NCBI GenBank assembly: GCA_027489245.1
Contig: JAIYAC010000001.1
Coordinates: 1 to 64,000, forward strand
DNA: 64,000 bases
Source: Neisseriaceae bacterium
Lineage (GTDB): Bacteria; Pseudomonadota; Gammaproteobacteria; Burkholderiales; Chromobacteriaceae
Direction of reading: 5' to 3'
Numbering within the stretch: the first letter of the stretch is position 1; every line of letters begins with the position of its first letter. The translations under genes were made by a program, and so were the position numbers. The notes under the pieces were generated by a model. It saw only the letters and a list, made by a program, of their open reading frames with translations. It searched no databases and was not told where the DNA came from. Shown here in pieces: positions 18,221-27,091 of this stretch.

Positions 18221-19183
18221 CTAGGCACGACCCATGTGGCGATCAAACACTGCCATCAACTGCTCATCGCTCTCTATTCTTTTGATTTCATTAAAGAAAT
18301 TTTCTGCCTCACCATAAGTGCGCTGCAGCAATTTTGCCCATTGCTTGCTGCGGCTGACCGCATAGCGGCCGCCATCGGCACGCAACTGACATTGTTCAGT
18401 CAAATCGCGTAGCCAGACCAGCGCCTGCGGCCACGCTGCGGGCGGTAGCATCTCGCCGTTTTGCTGCAGATGGCGAATGCGCTGCGCCAGGTCGGGGCTG
18501 GCCACCAGGCCACGCCCTATCATCACCGTGTCGCAGCCGCTGATGTCGCGAATGGCCTGATAGTCTTCCAGCGTCCATACCTCGCCGTTGGCTATTACCG
18601 GTATGGACATGGCCTCGCGGATGCGCGCCAGCCATTCCCAGTGCGCGGGCGGGCGGTAGCCTTCTACCTTGGTACGGGCATGTACGCACAGCTCTTGCGC
18701 GCCGCCTTGCTGGATGGCGTGGGCGCATTCCAGCGTCAGGCTGGTGTCTTCGTAGCCCAGGCGCATTTTGGCGGTAACTGGCGTGCTGGCGGGCACGGCA
18801 CTGCGTACGGCCTGCACGATGCTATAAAGAACGTCGGGCTCTTTCAGCAATACCGCACCACCACGGTGCCTGTTAACGGTAGGCGCCGGGCAGCCAAAGT
18901 TCAGGTCTATGCCCACCGCCCCCATTTCGGCCGCCCGCACGGCGTTCTGGGCCAGCCATTCCGGCTCGGAGCCCAGCAGCTGCACGCGCACCGGCACCCC
19001 ACAGCGCGTGGCCGAAGCAGTTTGCAGCTCGGGGGCCAGCCGTTCGAACGTGCGCACCGGCAGCAGCGAGTTGGTCACGCGCACAAACTCGGTCACGCAC
19101 AGGTCGATGCCGCCAATACGCGTCAGGACATCACGCATGATGTCGTCTACCAGGCCCTCCATGGGGGCTAGTACAATTTTCAT
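18221..19183 (-). CDS. dusC: tRNA-dihydrouridine synthase C
   Basis: 320-residue FMN enzyme that reduces a uridine in the tRNA D-loop. N-terminal VLAPMEGLVDDIMRDVL, the catalytic cysteine motif DLNFGCPAPTVNRHRGG, VTAKMRLGYED, HARTKVEGY and VIANGEVWTLEDY follow the DusC subfamily (U16-specific in E. coli). Length is typical. Divergent from the GNAT gene with only 30 bp between starts, so the two promoters must overlap or lie inside coding sequence. Confidence 0.95.
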   Translation of the reverse strand: MKIVLAPMEGLVDDIMRDVLTRIGGIDLCVTEFVRVTNSLLPVRTFERLAPELQTASATRCGVPVRVQLLGSEPEWLAQNAVRAAEMGAVGIDLNFGCPAPTVNRHRGGAVLLKEPDVLYSIVQAVRSAVPASTPVTAKMRLGYEDTSLTLECAHAIQQGGAQELCVHARTKVEGYRPPAHWEWLARIREAMSIPVIANGEVWTLEDYQAIRDISGCDTVMIGRGLVASPDLAQRIRHLQQNGEMLPPAAWPQALVWLRDLTEQCQLRADGGRYAVSRSKQWAKLLQRTYGEAENFFNEIKRIESDEQLMAVFDRHMGRA

Positions 19184-19213
19184 GTTTACCGCCAGTACTT
19201 AAGGAGCAGCGCA

Positions 19214-19699
19214 TTGTATACAAGCACGCCACCCGACACCACGCCGGCAGGCATGACCCTGCGCCAGGGCGACGCGAGCGACATCCCCGACGCCCTGCCC
19301 TTGCTGGCGGCGTACCGGGCGTTTTATGGCCTGCCCACCGACAACGCGGCGCTGGCAGACTACCTGCAGGCACGCCTGGCAGCCGGCGAAGCCACGCTAT
19401 GGCTGGCTAGCGTGCCGGCGCACCCCGTGGCCGTGGCACTGTGCTACCGGGGCTATTCCACCCTGAGCCTGGCGCGCAACGACCTGCTGCATGACTTGTA
19501 TGTTGCACCCGACTGGCGCCGGCAGGGCCTCGCGGCGGCACTGCTGCGGGCCATCCAGCGGAGCATTCCGCCCGGCGGCAGCCTGTGGCTGGAGACGGCA
19601 CACAGCAACCACAGCGCGCAGGCACTCTATCTGGGGCTGGGTTTTGTGCCGGATAACGCTTTTCTGACCATGAGCTGGCAGCGCCCGGCTGATTTGTGA
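19214..19699 (+). CDS. GNAT-family N-acetyltransferase
   Basis: 161 residues. Acetyl-CoA-binding pattern DLYVAPDWRRQGLAAALLRAI (Q/RxxGxG/A-like) and a C-terminal strand ALYLGLGFVPDNAFLTMSW. Substrate unknown. The start is a TTG with AAGGAG placed 7 bp upstream; an ATG at 19253 (MTLRQGDASDIPDAL) is also possible and gives a tighter GNAT domain. Begins 30 bp from divergent dusC and is followed after 48 bp by the DUF1653 gene. Confidence 0.82.
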   Translation: MYTSTPPDTTPAGMTLRQGDASDIPDALPLLAAYRAFYGLPTDNAALADYLQARLAAGEATLWLASVPAHPVAVALCYRGYSTLSLARNDLLHDLYVAPDWRRQGLAAALLRAIQRSIPPGGSLWLETAHSNHSAQALYLGLGFVPDNAFLTMSWQRPADL

Positions 19700-19747
19700 A
19701 GCCGCCCGCAACACGGCACAATGCGGCCAACTTTGCAGGAGCCCGCC

Positions 19748-19981
19748 ATGACCACCGACATTACCTTGCCCCCGCTGGGGCGTTACCAGCACTACAAAGG
19801 CAACCTTTACCAGCTGATCGACTTTGCCCGTCACAGCGAAAGCCACGAGCTGATGGCGGTATACCGCCCGCTATACGGTGACATGGGGCTGTGGGTGCGA
19901 CCGCTGGCCATGTTTTGTGAGCAAGTCACCATTGATGGCGTGGCCCAGCAGCGCTTTCGCCTGCTGGACACCCCGTGCTGA
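19748..19981 (+). CDS. DUF1653 family small protein
   Basis: 77 residues with the DUF1653 pattern GRYQHYKGNLYQLIDFARHSE ... VYRPLYGDMGLWVRPLAMF. Starts at ATG 19748 after GCAGGAG. Its last codons overlap the start of the deacetylase-like gene. The family has no assigned function; the fold is thought to be a small beta barrel. Soluble, no signal. Confidence 0.85.
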   Translation: MTTDITLPPLGRYQHYKGNLYQLIDFARHSESHELMAVYRPLYGDMGLWVRPLAMFCEQVTIDGVAQQRFRLLDTPC

Positions 19982-20880
19982 TCTACCGTACCGACCAGTT
20001 CCCCCTGCCGCTGCCGGCCGGCCACCGTTTTCCGGCAGAAAAGTACGCACTACTAGGCCAGGCCGTTGCCAGCATGGCGCCAGATCGGCTGGCTGAAGCG
20101 CCCGCCGCCACACCGGCCGAGCTGATGCTGGCGCACGATGCCGACTACGTTGGCCGCATGCTGGATGGCAGCGTGGCACCGGCCATCATGCGTGAAATCG
20201 GCCTGCCGTGGAGCGCCGCCTTGGTGGAGCGCAGCCGGCGCTCGGTGGGGGCCACGCTGGCAGCAGCACGCAGCGCCCTGCTGTATGGTGCCGGCGTGAA
20301 TCTGGCCGGTGGCACCCACCACGCCGGCCACGCCAAAGGCGGCGGTTTTTGCGTGTTCAACGATGTCGCAGTCAGCATTCGTGTGTTGCAGCAAGAAGGC
20401 CTGATTCGCCGCGCCGCCGTTATCGACCTGGACGTGCACCAGGGCAACGGCACCGCCGAGCTGTTTAGCGGCGACGCCCGCGTGTTTACCCTGTCCCTGC
20501 ACGGGGAAAAGAACTTCCCCTTCCGCCGCGTGGCCTCTACGCTGGATATCAACCTGGCGGATGGCACGGGCGACGCCGACTATCTGGCCGCGCTGGCGCA
20601 GGCCCTGGCCACGCTGGCCGCGCGCTTTCAGCCGGATATCGTGTTTTACCTGGCCGGTGCCGACCCCTACAGCGGCGACCGCCTGGGCCGGCTAAACCTG
20701 AGCCTGGCCGGCCTGCAGCAGCGCGATGTCTGCGTTTTTGACCTGTGCGAACAAAAACAATGGCCACTGGCTGTGATGATGGCCGGCGGCTATGCTGTAC
20801 CCATCACGGATACAGTCGCCATACATTGCCAAACCGTGCGTGCCCTGCTGGCACGCCACCACCTGAAAGGAGCTTGCTGA
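19975..20880 (+). CDS. Histone-deacetylase-superfamily amidohydrolase
   Basis: 301 residues of the zinc-dependent arginase/deacetylase superfamily (AcuC/HDAC-like). Visible motifs: GGTHHAGHAKGGGFCVFNDVAVS (His-His pair), IDLDVHQGNGTAELF (metal Asp and His) and YLAGADPYSGDRLGRLNLS. Natural substrate unknown: an acetyl-lysine protein or an acetylated small molecule. The likely start is GTG 19975, overlapping the DUF1653 gene by 7 bases. The stop overlaps the msrA start by one base (TGATG), so translational coupling is likely. Confidence 0.88.
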   Translation: MLIYRTDQFPLPLPAGHRFPAEKYALLGQAVASMAPDRLAEAPAATPAELMLAHDADYVGRMLDGSVAPAIMREIGLPWSAALVERSRRSVGATLAAARSALLYGAGVNLAGGTHHAGHAKGGGFCVFNDVAVSIRVLQQEGLIRRAAVIDLDVHQGNGTAELFSGDARVFTLSLHGEKNFPFRRVASTLDINLADGTGDADYLAALAQALATLAARFQPDIVFYLAGADPYSGDRLGRLNLSLAGLQQRDVCVFDLCEQKQWPLAVMMAGGYAVPITDTVAIHCQTVRALLARHHLKGAC

Positions 20881-21419
20881 TGAATATCGCCAAAGCCACG
20901 TTTGCCGGTGGGTGCTTCTGGTGCACCGAAGCCGTGTTCCGCCAGCTGCAAGGCGTAAACGCCGTGATACCCGGCTATATAGATGGCCACCTGGCCGACC
21001 CGGACTACGAAAGCGTATGCCGCGGCGACAGCGGCCACGCCGAGGCGATCGAGCTGCACTACCAGCCCGACACCATCAGCTACGCCACCTTGCTGCAGGT
21101 GTTTTTCCTGACGCATGACCCCACCACGCCAAACCGGCAGGGGCATGATGTGGGCACGCAGTACCGCTCGGCCATTTATACGCATAGCGACAGCCAGCAG
21201 CAGGAAGCATTGGCCTTCATCCAGCAGCTGGATGCCAGCGGCGATTACCCCGCCGCCATCGTCACCGACGTCAAACCTGCCAGCCACTTTTACCCGGCCG
21301 AGGCCTATCACCACGATTACTATGCGCGCAACCAGAGCGCGGGCTACTGCCAGGTGGTGATCGCACCCAAGCTGCTCAAGCTGTACCGCAGCGCACCAGC
21401 CCTGCTGAAAGCCCGCTAG
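20880..21419 (+). CDS. msrA: Peptide methionine sulfoxide reductase MsrA
   Basis: 179 residues. Reduces methionine-S-sulfoxide in proteins. The active-site motif GGCFWCTEAVFRQL is at residues 10-23, followed by VIPGYIDGHLADPDYESVCRGDSGHAEAIEL, DPTTPNRQGHDVGTQYRSAIY and a C-terminal HDYYARNQSAGYC block with the resolving cysteine. ATG 20880 has AAGGAG 8 bp upstream. Last of the GNAT-DUF1653-deacetylase-msrA run; a GC-rich hairpin follows. Confidence 0.95.
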   Translation: MNIAKATFAGGCFWCTEAVFRQLQGVNAVIPGYIDGHLADPDYESVCRGDSGHAEAIELHYQPDTISYATLLQVFFLTHDPTTPNRQGHDVGTQYRSAIYTHSDSQQQEALAFIQQLDASGDYPAAIVTDVKPASHFYPAEAYHHDYYARNQSAGYCQVVIAPKLLKLYRSAPALLKAR

Positions 21420-21431
21420 ACAAGCACGCCA

Positions 21432-21458
21432 CGCCTGGCCGGCCGCCCCGGCCAGGCG
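21432..21458 (+). terminator. GC-rich hairpin after msrA, possible terminator
   Basis: Arms of 11 bp (CGCCTGGCCGG / CCGGCCAGGCG) with a 5-bp loop, 12 bp after the msrA stop. No T-run follows, so it may only be an mRNA 3' stabiliser. Confidence 0.4.
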
Positions 21459-21466
21459 CATGTCAA

Positions 21467-21497
21467 TTGCAGATTAATGCCTATCCTGCGTTACAAT
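21467..21497 (+). promoter_or_regulatory. Candidate sigma-70 promoter of the kinase-regulator-nadK-recN operon
   Basis: TTGCAG at 21467-21472 and TACAAT at 21492-21497, 28 bp ahead of the kinase start. The 19-bp spacer is longer than ideal, so the -35 call is weak; the -10 is good. Confidence 0.3.
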
Positions 21498-21524
21498 TAG
21501 CCCCCCGATACCGTAGCGGCCACC

Positions 21525-23816
21525 ATGACCCCTAGCGAGCACGCCCCGGCCAACACTGGTTTTTTTCGCATCCGGCAATGGCCACACCTTGTCAAAGAGC
21601 TGCCCTGGCGGGTAAAAGGCACCTTCTTGCTACTGTGGGCCTTGTTGTCCATGGCCATTCTGGTGGTGGCGATCCTGCTGACCGAAGAAAGCCGGCAACA
21701 ACAGTTTGACGCTGCCAGCCTGCATATCAAAAAAACGCTGGAAGAACGCCTGCTGATCTGCGAAACCGCCGTGTACGGTTTTACCGAGCTGTCTGCGGCC
21801 AACTATGGCATGGACAAGCTGCGCTTTCGCCAGTACGCCCAGGGCATAGGCAACCGCTACCCGTATATCTACCTGATGGGCTTCCAGCCCAAGGTCAGCC
21901 TGGCCGAGCGCGAAAACTACGAGGCGTCGATCAGCTTTCAGCGTTACCAGCCGTTTTTCATCAAAGACTATCAAGGCAGCGGTGACCCGGGTTGGTTGAA
22001 CAACCAGCTATGGCGCCCCTCCCCCGCCAGGCCATTTTACATTCCGCTCGTGGATGCCGAGCCGCCTGCGGCCAACCAGTACAGCTATATGCAGGGCCTG
22101 GATATCCTGCAGGATGCCATCCTGGGCCCTGCCGTACAGCGGGCTATCCGTAGCAGCGATATTGAAATCACCCAGCCCTACCAGATGCGCGAAGGCGGCC
22201 ACGGCTTTGGCTTTGTCAAAGCCATCTACGCCGAAGGCGTGGCACCGGCATCGCCGGACGAGCGCATCAGCGCCGCCATCGGGGTGATTACGGTCGGCAT
22301 AAAGGCCGAAACGCTGCTCGCCATGCAAAGCGGCAACACCCAGCAGCTCAGCATCCGCCTGCTACCCACCCTGCCCACCCAGACCAGCCCTGCCATCAAC
22401 ATCCGGCCACCGCAAGGCGCGCAAAGTGCCAGCTGGCTCAGCGACTGGCTGTTTCCGGCGCGCTATACCGAGGTATCGATAGACCGCGACTACTTCCCGT
22501 ACAAGCTATCCATCACGCGGCCAACCTCGCCGGGGCATATCCCCTGGTACCTGTACGCGCTGGCCATGGGCGCCTCGGCGCTGATCAACGCCTTGCTGCT
22601 GCTGATCGCCGCATCGCAGCACAACGAGCGCATGCAGCGCGAGCACTACCACGACACGCTGCACCGTGAACGGCAGCAAGCCATGGTGACGCTGGAAAAT
22701 ATCGACGACGCGGTGCTGGTCATGAGCCGCGACCTGCAGGTGGAATACCTGAACCCCAAAGCAGCCCTGCTACTTAATACTGCGGCACCGCTGGCTATTG
22801 GCCGGCAAGTGAGCGAGCTATGGCGCCTGCGCTTCGACCTGGCCAGGGAAGCCATGCTGGACCCGCTGCAAAGCTGCCTGGCCAGTGGCCAGAAAGTCGA
22901 CCTGCCAGAGAACGCCTACATCGACCAGGGTGGCAAGGTTTTCTACGTAGAAGGCACCGTCTCGCCGCTGCCGGGGCCGGATGGCATCATGCGCGGGCTG
23001 GTCATTACCTTTCGCGACATGGCCCCCCTGCGCCAGCGCATGGCCGAGGCGCTGGAGCGCAGTGAAGAGCGGCTAAAACAGCACCAGGCCGAGCTGGCAC
23101 GCGTGGCGCGTATCAACACCCTGGGCGAGATGACCTCGGGCATTGCCCACGAAATCAACCAGCCGCTGTCGGCCATCGTCAGCTACAACGAAGCCTGCCT
23201 CGGGCTGCTGGAAGACGAAGAGCCTGACCGCATCCTGCTGATTACCGCCTTGCGCTCATCGGTAAAACAGGCGCAACGGGCTGGGCATATCGTGAAAAAA
23301 CTAAGAGAATTCGTGGCCAGCAAGCAGACCGAGTTCTCGGCGGTAGACCTGAACCAGGCCGTGCTGAACATTGTCACCCTGATCGAGCCCGAGCTGCGTG
23401 GCCATCAGGTACAGGTTAAAACCGACCTGGCCAGCGCCCTGCCACTGGTATTTGCCGATACCATCCAGGTCGAACAAGTCATCCTGAACCTGTGCAAGAA
23501 TGCCATGGAAGCCATGATGGAAACCCCTGGCGAGCACCGGCTGTTCCTGTACAGCGAGCAGCGTGGCCACCGCGTGCGCGTCGGCGTGCGCGACAATGGG
23601 CCGGGCATGCCGGAAGACGTGCTACAGCGCATCTTCCAGCCGTTTTTCAGCTCCAAGGCACAGGGCATGGGCCTGGGGCTCACCATCAGCCATACCATTA
23701 TTGAAAACATGGAAGGCGTACTGTGTGCAGACAACCTGCCCTCTGGCGGCGCAGAGTTTTATTTCGAACTACCGGTAATGAATACCGCCTATGAAAGCGA
23801 AGGAGTGAGTGTGTAA
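21525..23816 (+). CDS. CHASE-PAS sensor histidine kinase
   Basis: 763 residues. Membrane segment near residues 32-52, periplasmic CHASE domain (about 70-300: ANYGMDKLRFRQYAQGI, YPYIYLMGFQPKVSLAERENYE, ILGPAVQRAI), second membrane segment near 340-360, a PAS-like region (about 385-500), then HisKA with GEMTSGIAHEINQPLSAI (phospho-acceptor His542) and HATPase with QVILNLCKNAMEAM, DNGPGMP and GMGLGLTISHTII. The kinase core resembles FixL/DctB-type kinases and its partner is FixJ-like, but the sensor is CHASE, so the ligand is an extracellular small molecule rather than haem-bound oxygen. The stop overlaps the regulator start (TAATG). Confidence 0.92.
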   Translation: MTPSEHAPANTGFFRIRQWPHLVKELPWRVKGTFLLLWALLSMAILVVAILLTEESRQQQFDAASLHIKKTLEERLLICETAVYGFTELSAANYGMDKLRFRQYAQGIGNRYPYIYLMGFQPKVSLAERENYEASISFQRYQPFFIKDYQGSGDPGWLNNQLWRPSPARPFYIPLVDAEPPAANQYSYMQGLDILQDAILGPAVQRAIRSSDIEITQPYQMREGGHGFGFVKAIYAEGVAPASPDERISAAIGVITVGIKAETLLAMQSGNTQQLSIRLLPTLPTQTSPAINIRPPQGAQSASWLSDWLFPARYTEVSIDRDYFPYKLSITRPTSPGHIPWYLYALAMGASALINALLLLIAASQHNERMQREHYHDTLHRERQQAMVTLENIDDAVLVMSRDLQVEYLNPKAALLLNTAAPLAIGRQVSELWRLRFDLAREAMLDPLQSCLASGQKVDLPENAYIDQGGKVFYVEGTVSPLPGPDGIMRGLVITFRDMAPLRQRMAEALERSEERLKQHQAELARVARINTLGEMTSGIAHEINQPLSAIVSYNEACLGLLEDEEPDRILLITALRSSVKQAQRAGHIVKKLREFVASKQTEFSAVDLNQAVLNIVTLIEPELRGHQVQVKTDLASALPLVFADTIQVEQVILNLCKNAMEAMMETPGEHRLFLYSEQRGHRVRVGVRDNGPGMPEDVLQRIFQPFFSSKAQGMGLGLTISHTIIENMEGVLCADNLPSGGAEFYFELPVMNTAYESEGVSV

Positions 23817-24463
23817 TGGCATCCATGACCCCAACGATTTTTGTCATCGATGACGACCCGGCGGTACGGGACTCGCTAGCTTTGCTCATCGGCACCCAAG
23901 GCTTGCGCGTACAAACTTTCGAGCATGCCGAAGCCTTTCTGGAGAAATTCCGCCCGGACGAAATCGGCTGCCTGGTACTGGATATCCGCATGCCGCAAAC
24001 CTCGGGCCTGGCCCTGCAGGACATGCTGAACCTGCAAAACATCCAGATGCCCATCATCTTCATCACCGGCCACGGTGACCTGGAAGAATGCCGCCGCGCG
24101 TTTCGCGGTGGTGCAGTAGATTTCCTGACCAAGCCCATCAACGCACTGCAACTGTTGGAAAGCCTGAAAAAAGCCATCCGCATCAGCATCCAGCAGCAAA
24201 AGCAAGAGGCAGAAACACAGGAAGTGCGCCAGAAACTGGAGCGCATTACCGAACGCGAGCGCCTGATCCTGCGCTATGTGGCCGAGGGCCGCTCCAGCAA
24301 GGAAATCGCCAAGGAGCTGGCGCTCTCGCCGCGCACGGTGGAAGCCCACCGCGCCAAGCTGTTTGAAAAACTGGACATCAACTCGCTGGCCGAGCTGGTG
24401 CGTTTTTACCTGAAGGCACTGGACGCCGTACAACCCGTGCCCGCGCAAGACACTACACCATGA
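23816..24463 (+). CDS. FixJ/NarL-type response regulator
   Basis: 215 residues. Receiver domain with IFVIDDDPAVRDSL, phospho-acceptor LVLDIRMP (Asp56), IFITGHGD and FLTKPI; C-terminal LuxR-type helix-turn-helix: TERERLILRYVAEGRSSKEIA and LSPRTVEAHRAKLFEKL. Cognate partner of the kinase by translational overlap on its 5' side. Its stop overlaps nadK by four bases (ATGA). Target genes unknown. Confidence 0.94.
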   Translation: MASMTPTIFVIDDDPAVRDSLALLIGTQGLRVQTFEHAEAFLEKFRPDEIGCLVLDIRMPQTSGLALQDMLNLQNIQMPIIFITGHGDLEECRRAFRGGAVDFLTKPINALQLLESLKKAIRISIQQQKQEAETQEVRQKLERITERERLILRYVAEGRSSKEIAKELALSPRTVEAHRAKLFEKLDINSLAELVRFYLKALDAVQPVPAQDTTP

Positions 24464-25335
24464 CCCGTCTGTTCAACAAAATCGGCCTGGTGGCACGCCA
24501 CAGCAAGCCGCAGATCATCGAATCGCTGCTGAAGTTGGCCGCACACCTAACCAGCCGTGGCTTTCATATCGTGGTAGATGCTGAAAGCTGCGCCGGCCTG
24601 GAAAGCGGCAACTACCCGGTAGTAGAGCGTGTCGACCTGGGCAAGCTGGCCGACCTGGTTATCGTGCTGGGCGGCGATGGCACCATGCTGTCGGTAGCCC
24701 GCGTGCTGGCGCCCTACCGCGTACCGCTGGTCGGCATCAACCAGGGGCGGCTGGGCTTCATGACCGATATCTCGCTGCACGAAATGCTGGACGCCATCGA
24801 CCGCATTCTGGATGGCCAGTTTGTGCCCGAGGAGCGCATCCTGCTGCAAGCCTCGGTGATACGCGAAGACGCCGAAATCGCCAGCGCCCTGGCCTTTAAC
24901 GATGTGGTGATCAGCCGCGGCGCGCTGGGCTCCATGATCGAGTTCGAAGTGTTTGTGGACAACCAGTTTGTCTACAGCCAACGCTCTGATGGCCTGATCA
25001 TCAGCACGCCTACCGGTTCTACGGCTTACTCGCTGGCGTCCGGCGGGCCCATCCTGCACCCCACCCTGCAGGCGGTGGCCCTGGTGCCGATCTGCCCGCA
25101 GTCCCTCAGCAACCGCCCCATTGCCATCAGCAATAGCTGCGAGGTGGCCTTCATGCTCACGCGCGGCCTGGACGCCCGCGTGCACTTCGACGGCCAGTCG
25201 CACTGCGACCTGATGGAAATGGACCGCGTCATCGTACGCAGCTACCGCAACACGCTGAAGCTGCTGCACCCCATCGGCTACAACTACTACGACATGCTGC
25301 GGCACAAGCTCCACTGGGGCGAGCGCCTGCTGTGA
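24460..25335 (+). CDS. nadK: NAD kinase
   Basis: 291 residues. Makes NADP from NAD with ATP. The GGDGT motif is seen in VIVLGGDGTMLSVARVL, then GINQGRLGFMTDI, LAFNDVVISRGALGSMIEF and the second substrate-binding block ISTPTGSTAYSLASGGPI. Length is typical. Begins inside the last codon of the response-regulator gene and is followed after 9 bp by recN, the common nadK-recN pair. Confidence 0.97.
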   Translation: MTRLFNKIGLVARHSKPQIIESLLKLAAHLTSRGFHIVVDAESCAGLESGNYPVVERVDLGKLADLVIVLGGDGTMLSVARVLAPYRVPLVGINQGRLGFMTDISLHEMLDAIDRILDGQFVPEERILLQASVIREDAEIASALAFNDVVISRGALGSMIEFEVFVDNQFVYSQRSDGLIISTPTGSTAYSLASGGPILHPTLQAVALVPICPQSLSNRPIAISNSCEVAFMLTRGLDARVHFDGQSHCDLMEMDRVIVRSYRNTLKLLHPIGYNYYDMLRHKLHWGERLL

Positions 25336-25344
25336 GATAACACC

Positions 25345-27006
25345 ATGCTGCTTACGCTCAACGTCAAAGACTTTGTCATCGTGGACCAGCTGCAGCTGGA
25401 GTTCGAGCCCGGCTTTACCGTCCTGACCGGTGAAACCGGCGCCGGCAAATCCATCATGCTGGACGCGCTGGGCCTGCTGCTGGGCGACCGCGCCGAGGCC
25501 GGCCAGATACGCGACGGCGCCGACCGTGCCGAAATCAGCGCCAGCTTTGATATTGCCCGCCAGCCAGACCTGCAAGCCTGGCTGGCTGACAATGCCCTGT
25601 CCGGCGACGATAGCGAGCTGTTGATCCGCCGCCTGGTAGACCGCAATGGCCGCTCGCGCAGCTTTATCAATGGCCAGCAAGCCACCCAGAGCCAGCTCAA
25701 GAGCATGGGCGAATACCTGGTCGACATCCACGGCCAACATGCCCACCAGTCGCTGGTACGGCCCGAGATGCAACGCGGCCTGCTGGACGCCTACGCCGGC
25801 GCCAGCCAGCTGTCGCGGGATGTACGCGCCGCCTGGCAAGACTGGCAGCACGCCCGCAAAGCGCGCGAAGACGCCGAAAAGCGCCAGCGCGAATCCGAAG
25901 TGGAACGCGAACGCCTGACCTGGCAAATCGGCGAGCTGGCCGAGCTGGCGCTGCAAGCCGACGAATGGCCGCAGCTGAACCAGCAGCACTCGCGCCTGGC
26001 CAATGCGGCCGAGCTGGCGCAATCGGCGCAGTCGGCGGTAGATGTGTTGTCCGATATGGACGGCAACTGCCTGTCGCTGCTATCGCAGGTACAAAACCGG
26101 CTAGGCAAGCTGTCCGGCTTCGATCCGCGCCTGGCCGAATCGCTGGCGCTACTGGACTCGGTAGACGCCGAGCTGCGCGAGGTGGTGTACAGCCTGCGCG
26201 ACTACGGCAGCAGCTTTGACGACGACCCGCAGCAGCTGGTGCAGGTAGAAGCCCGCATCGACGCGCTGATGAGCATGGCCCGCAAGTACCGCTGCCAGCC
26301 GGAAGACCTGCCCAAAAAACTGGCCGACTGGGAAGCACAGTTGGCCGCACTGGAAGCCGCCACCGACCAGGAAGCCCTGGCCACCGCCGAAGCCGCCGCG
26401 CTGGCGCGCTACCGTGCCCAGGCCGAAAGCCTGTCTGGCAAACGCCGCCAGGCGGCCAGCGAGCTGTCGGCGCGCATCAGCACCGAAATGCAGCGCCTGG
26501 CCATGGAAGGCGCCCGCTTTGCCATCGAGCTATCCGCCGCCAGCGAGCCCACCGCCCACGGTCTGGAAACCATCGAATACCTGGTAGCGGCCAACCAGGG
26601 CAGCACCCTGCGCCCGCTGGCCAAGGTAGCGTCTGGCGGCGAGCTGTCGCGCATCAGCCTGGCCATGCAGGTGGTGATCAGCCAGGTGGCCAGCGTGCCG
26701 ACGCTGATTTTTGACGAGGTGGATGTCGGCATAGGCGGCCGCGTAGCCGAGGTGGTAGGCAAGCTACTCAAACAGCTGGGCCAGCGCTACCAGGTGCTGT
26801 GCGTTACCCACCTACCGCAGGTAGCCTCGTGTGGCGACCAGCACTGGCGCGTCAGCAAAAACAGCGCCGGCGGGCGCACGGTCAGCCGCATCAGCCCGCT
26901 GGACGGCGAAGGCCGCGTGCTGGAAATTGCCCGCATGCTGGGCGGCGAAGACATTACCGCCACCACACGCCAGCACGCCAGCGAGATGCTGGAAAGCAAC
27001 GCCTGA
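25345..27006 (+). CDS. recN: DNA repair protein RecN
   Basis: 553-residue SMC-like ATPase of double-strand-break repair. Walker A GETGAGKSIMLDALGLLLG near residues 30-48, internal coiled coil rich in Ala, Glu and Arg, then ASGGELSRISLAMQVV signature and Walker B LIFDEVDVGIGGRVAEVVG, ending LCVTHLPQVASCGDQHW. Last gene of the kinase-regulator-nadK-recN run. No LexA-type box could be identified upstream, which fits its position inside an operon. Confidence 0.97.
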   Translation: MLLTLNVKDFVIVDQLQLEFEPGFTVLTGETGAGKSIMLDALGLLLGDRAEAGQIRDGADRAEISASFDIARQPDLQAWLADNALSGDDSELLIRRLVDRNGRSRSFINGQQATQSQLKSMGEYLVDIHGQHAHQSLVRPEMQRGLLDAYAGASQLSRDVRAAWQDWQHARKAREDAEKRQRESEVERERLTWQIGELAELALQADEWPQLNQQHSRLANAAELAQSAQSAVDVLSDMDGNCLSLLSQVQNRLGKLSGFDPRLAESLALLDSVDAELREVVYSLRDYGSSFDDDPQQLVQVEARIDALMSMARKYRCQPEDLPKKLADWEAQLAALEAATDQEALATAEAAALARYRAQAESLSGKRRQAASELSARISTEMQRLAMEGARFAIELSAASEPTAHGLETIEYLVAANQGSTLRPLAKVASGGELSRISLAMQVVISQVASVPTLIFDEVDVGIGGRVAEVVGKLLKQLGQRYQVLCVTHLPQVASCGDQHWRVSKNSAGGRTVSRISPLDGEGRVLEIARMLGGEDITATTRQHASEMLESNA

Positions 27007-27023
27007 GTACGCTGCGCAAGGCA

Positions 27024-27066
27024 AAAGCACAAGGGCCTGTCGCCATGCGACAGGCCCTTGTGCTTT
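27024..27066. terminator. Bidirectional terminator between recN and convergent gene
   Basis: Two perfect 19-bp arms (AAAGCACAAGGGCCTGTCG and its complement) around a 5-bp loop. Placed between the stops of recN (plus) and the zinc-ribbon protein gene (minus). Confidence 0.85.
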
Positions 27067-27091
27067 GTCAGGGTGCCCCCCGCCAGATGTC

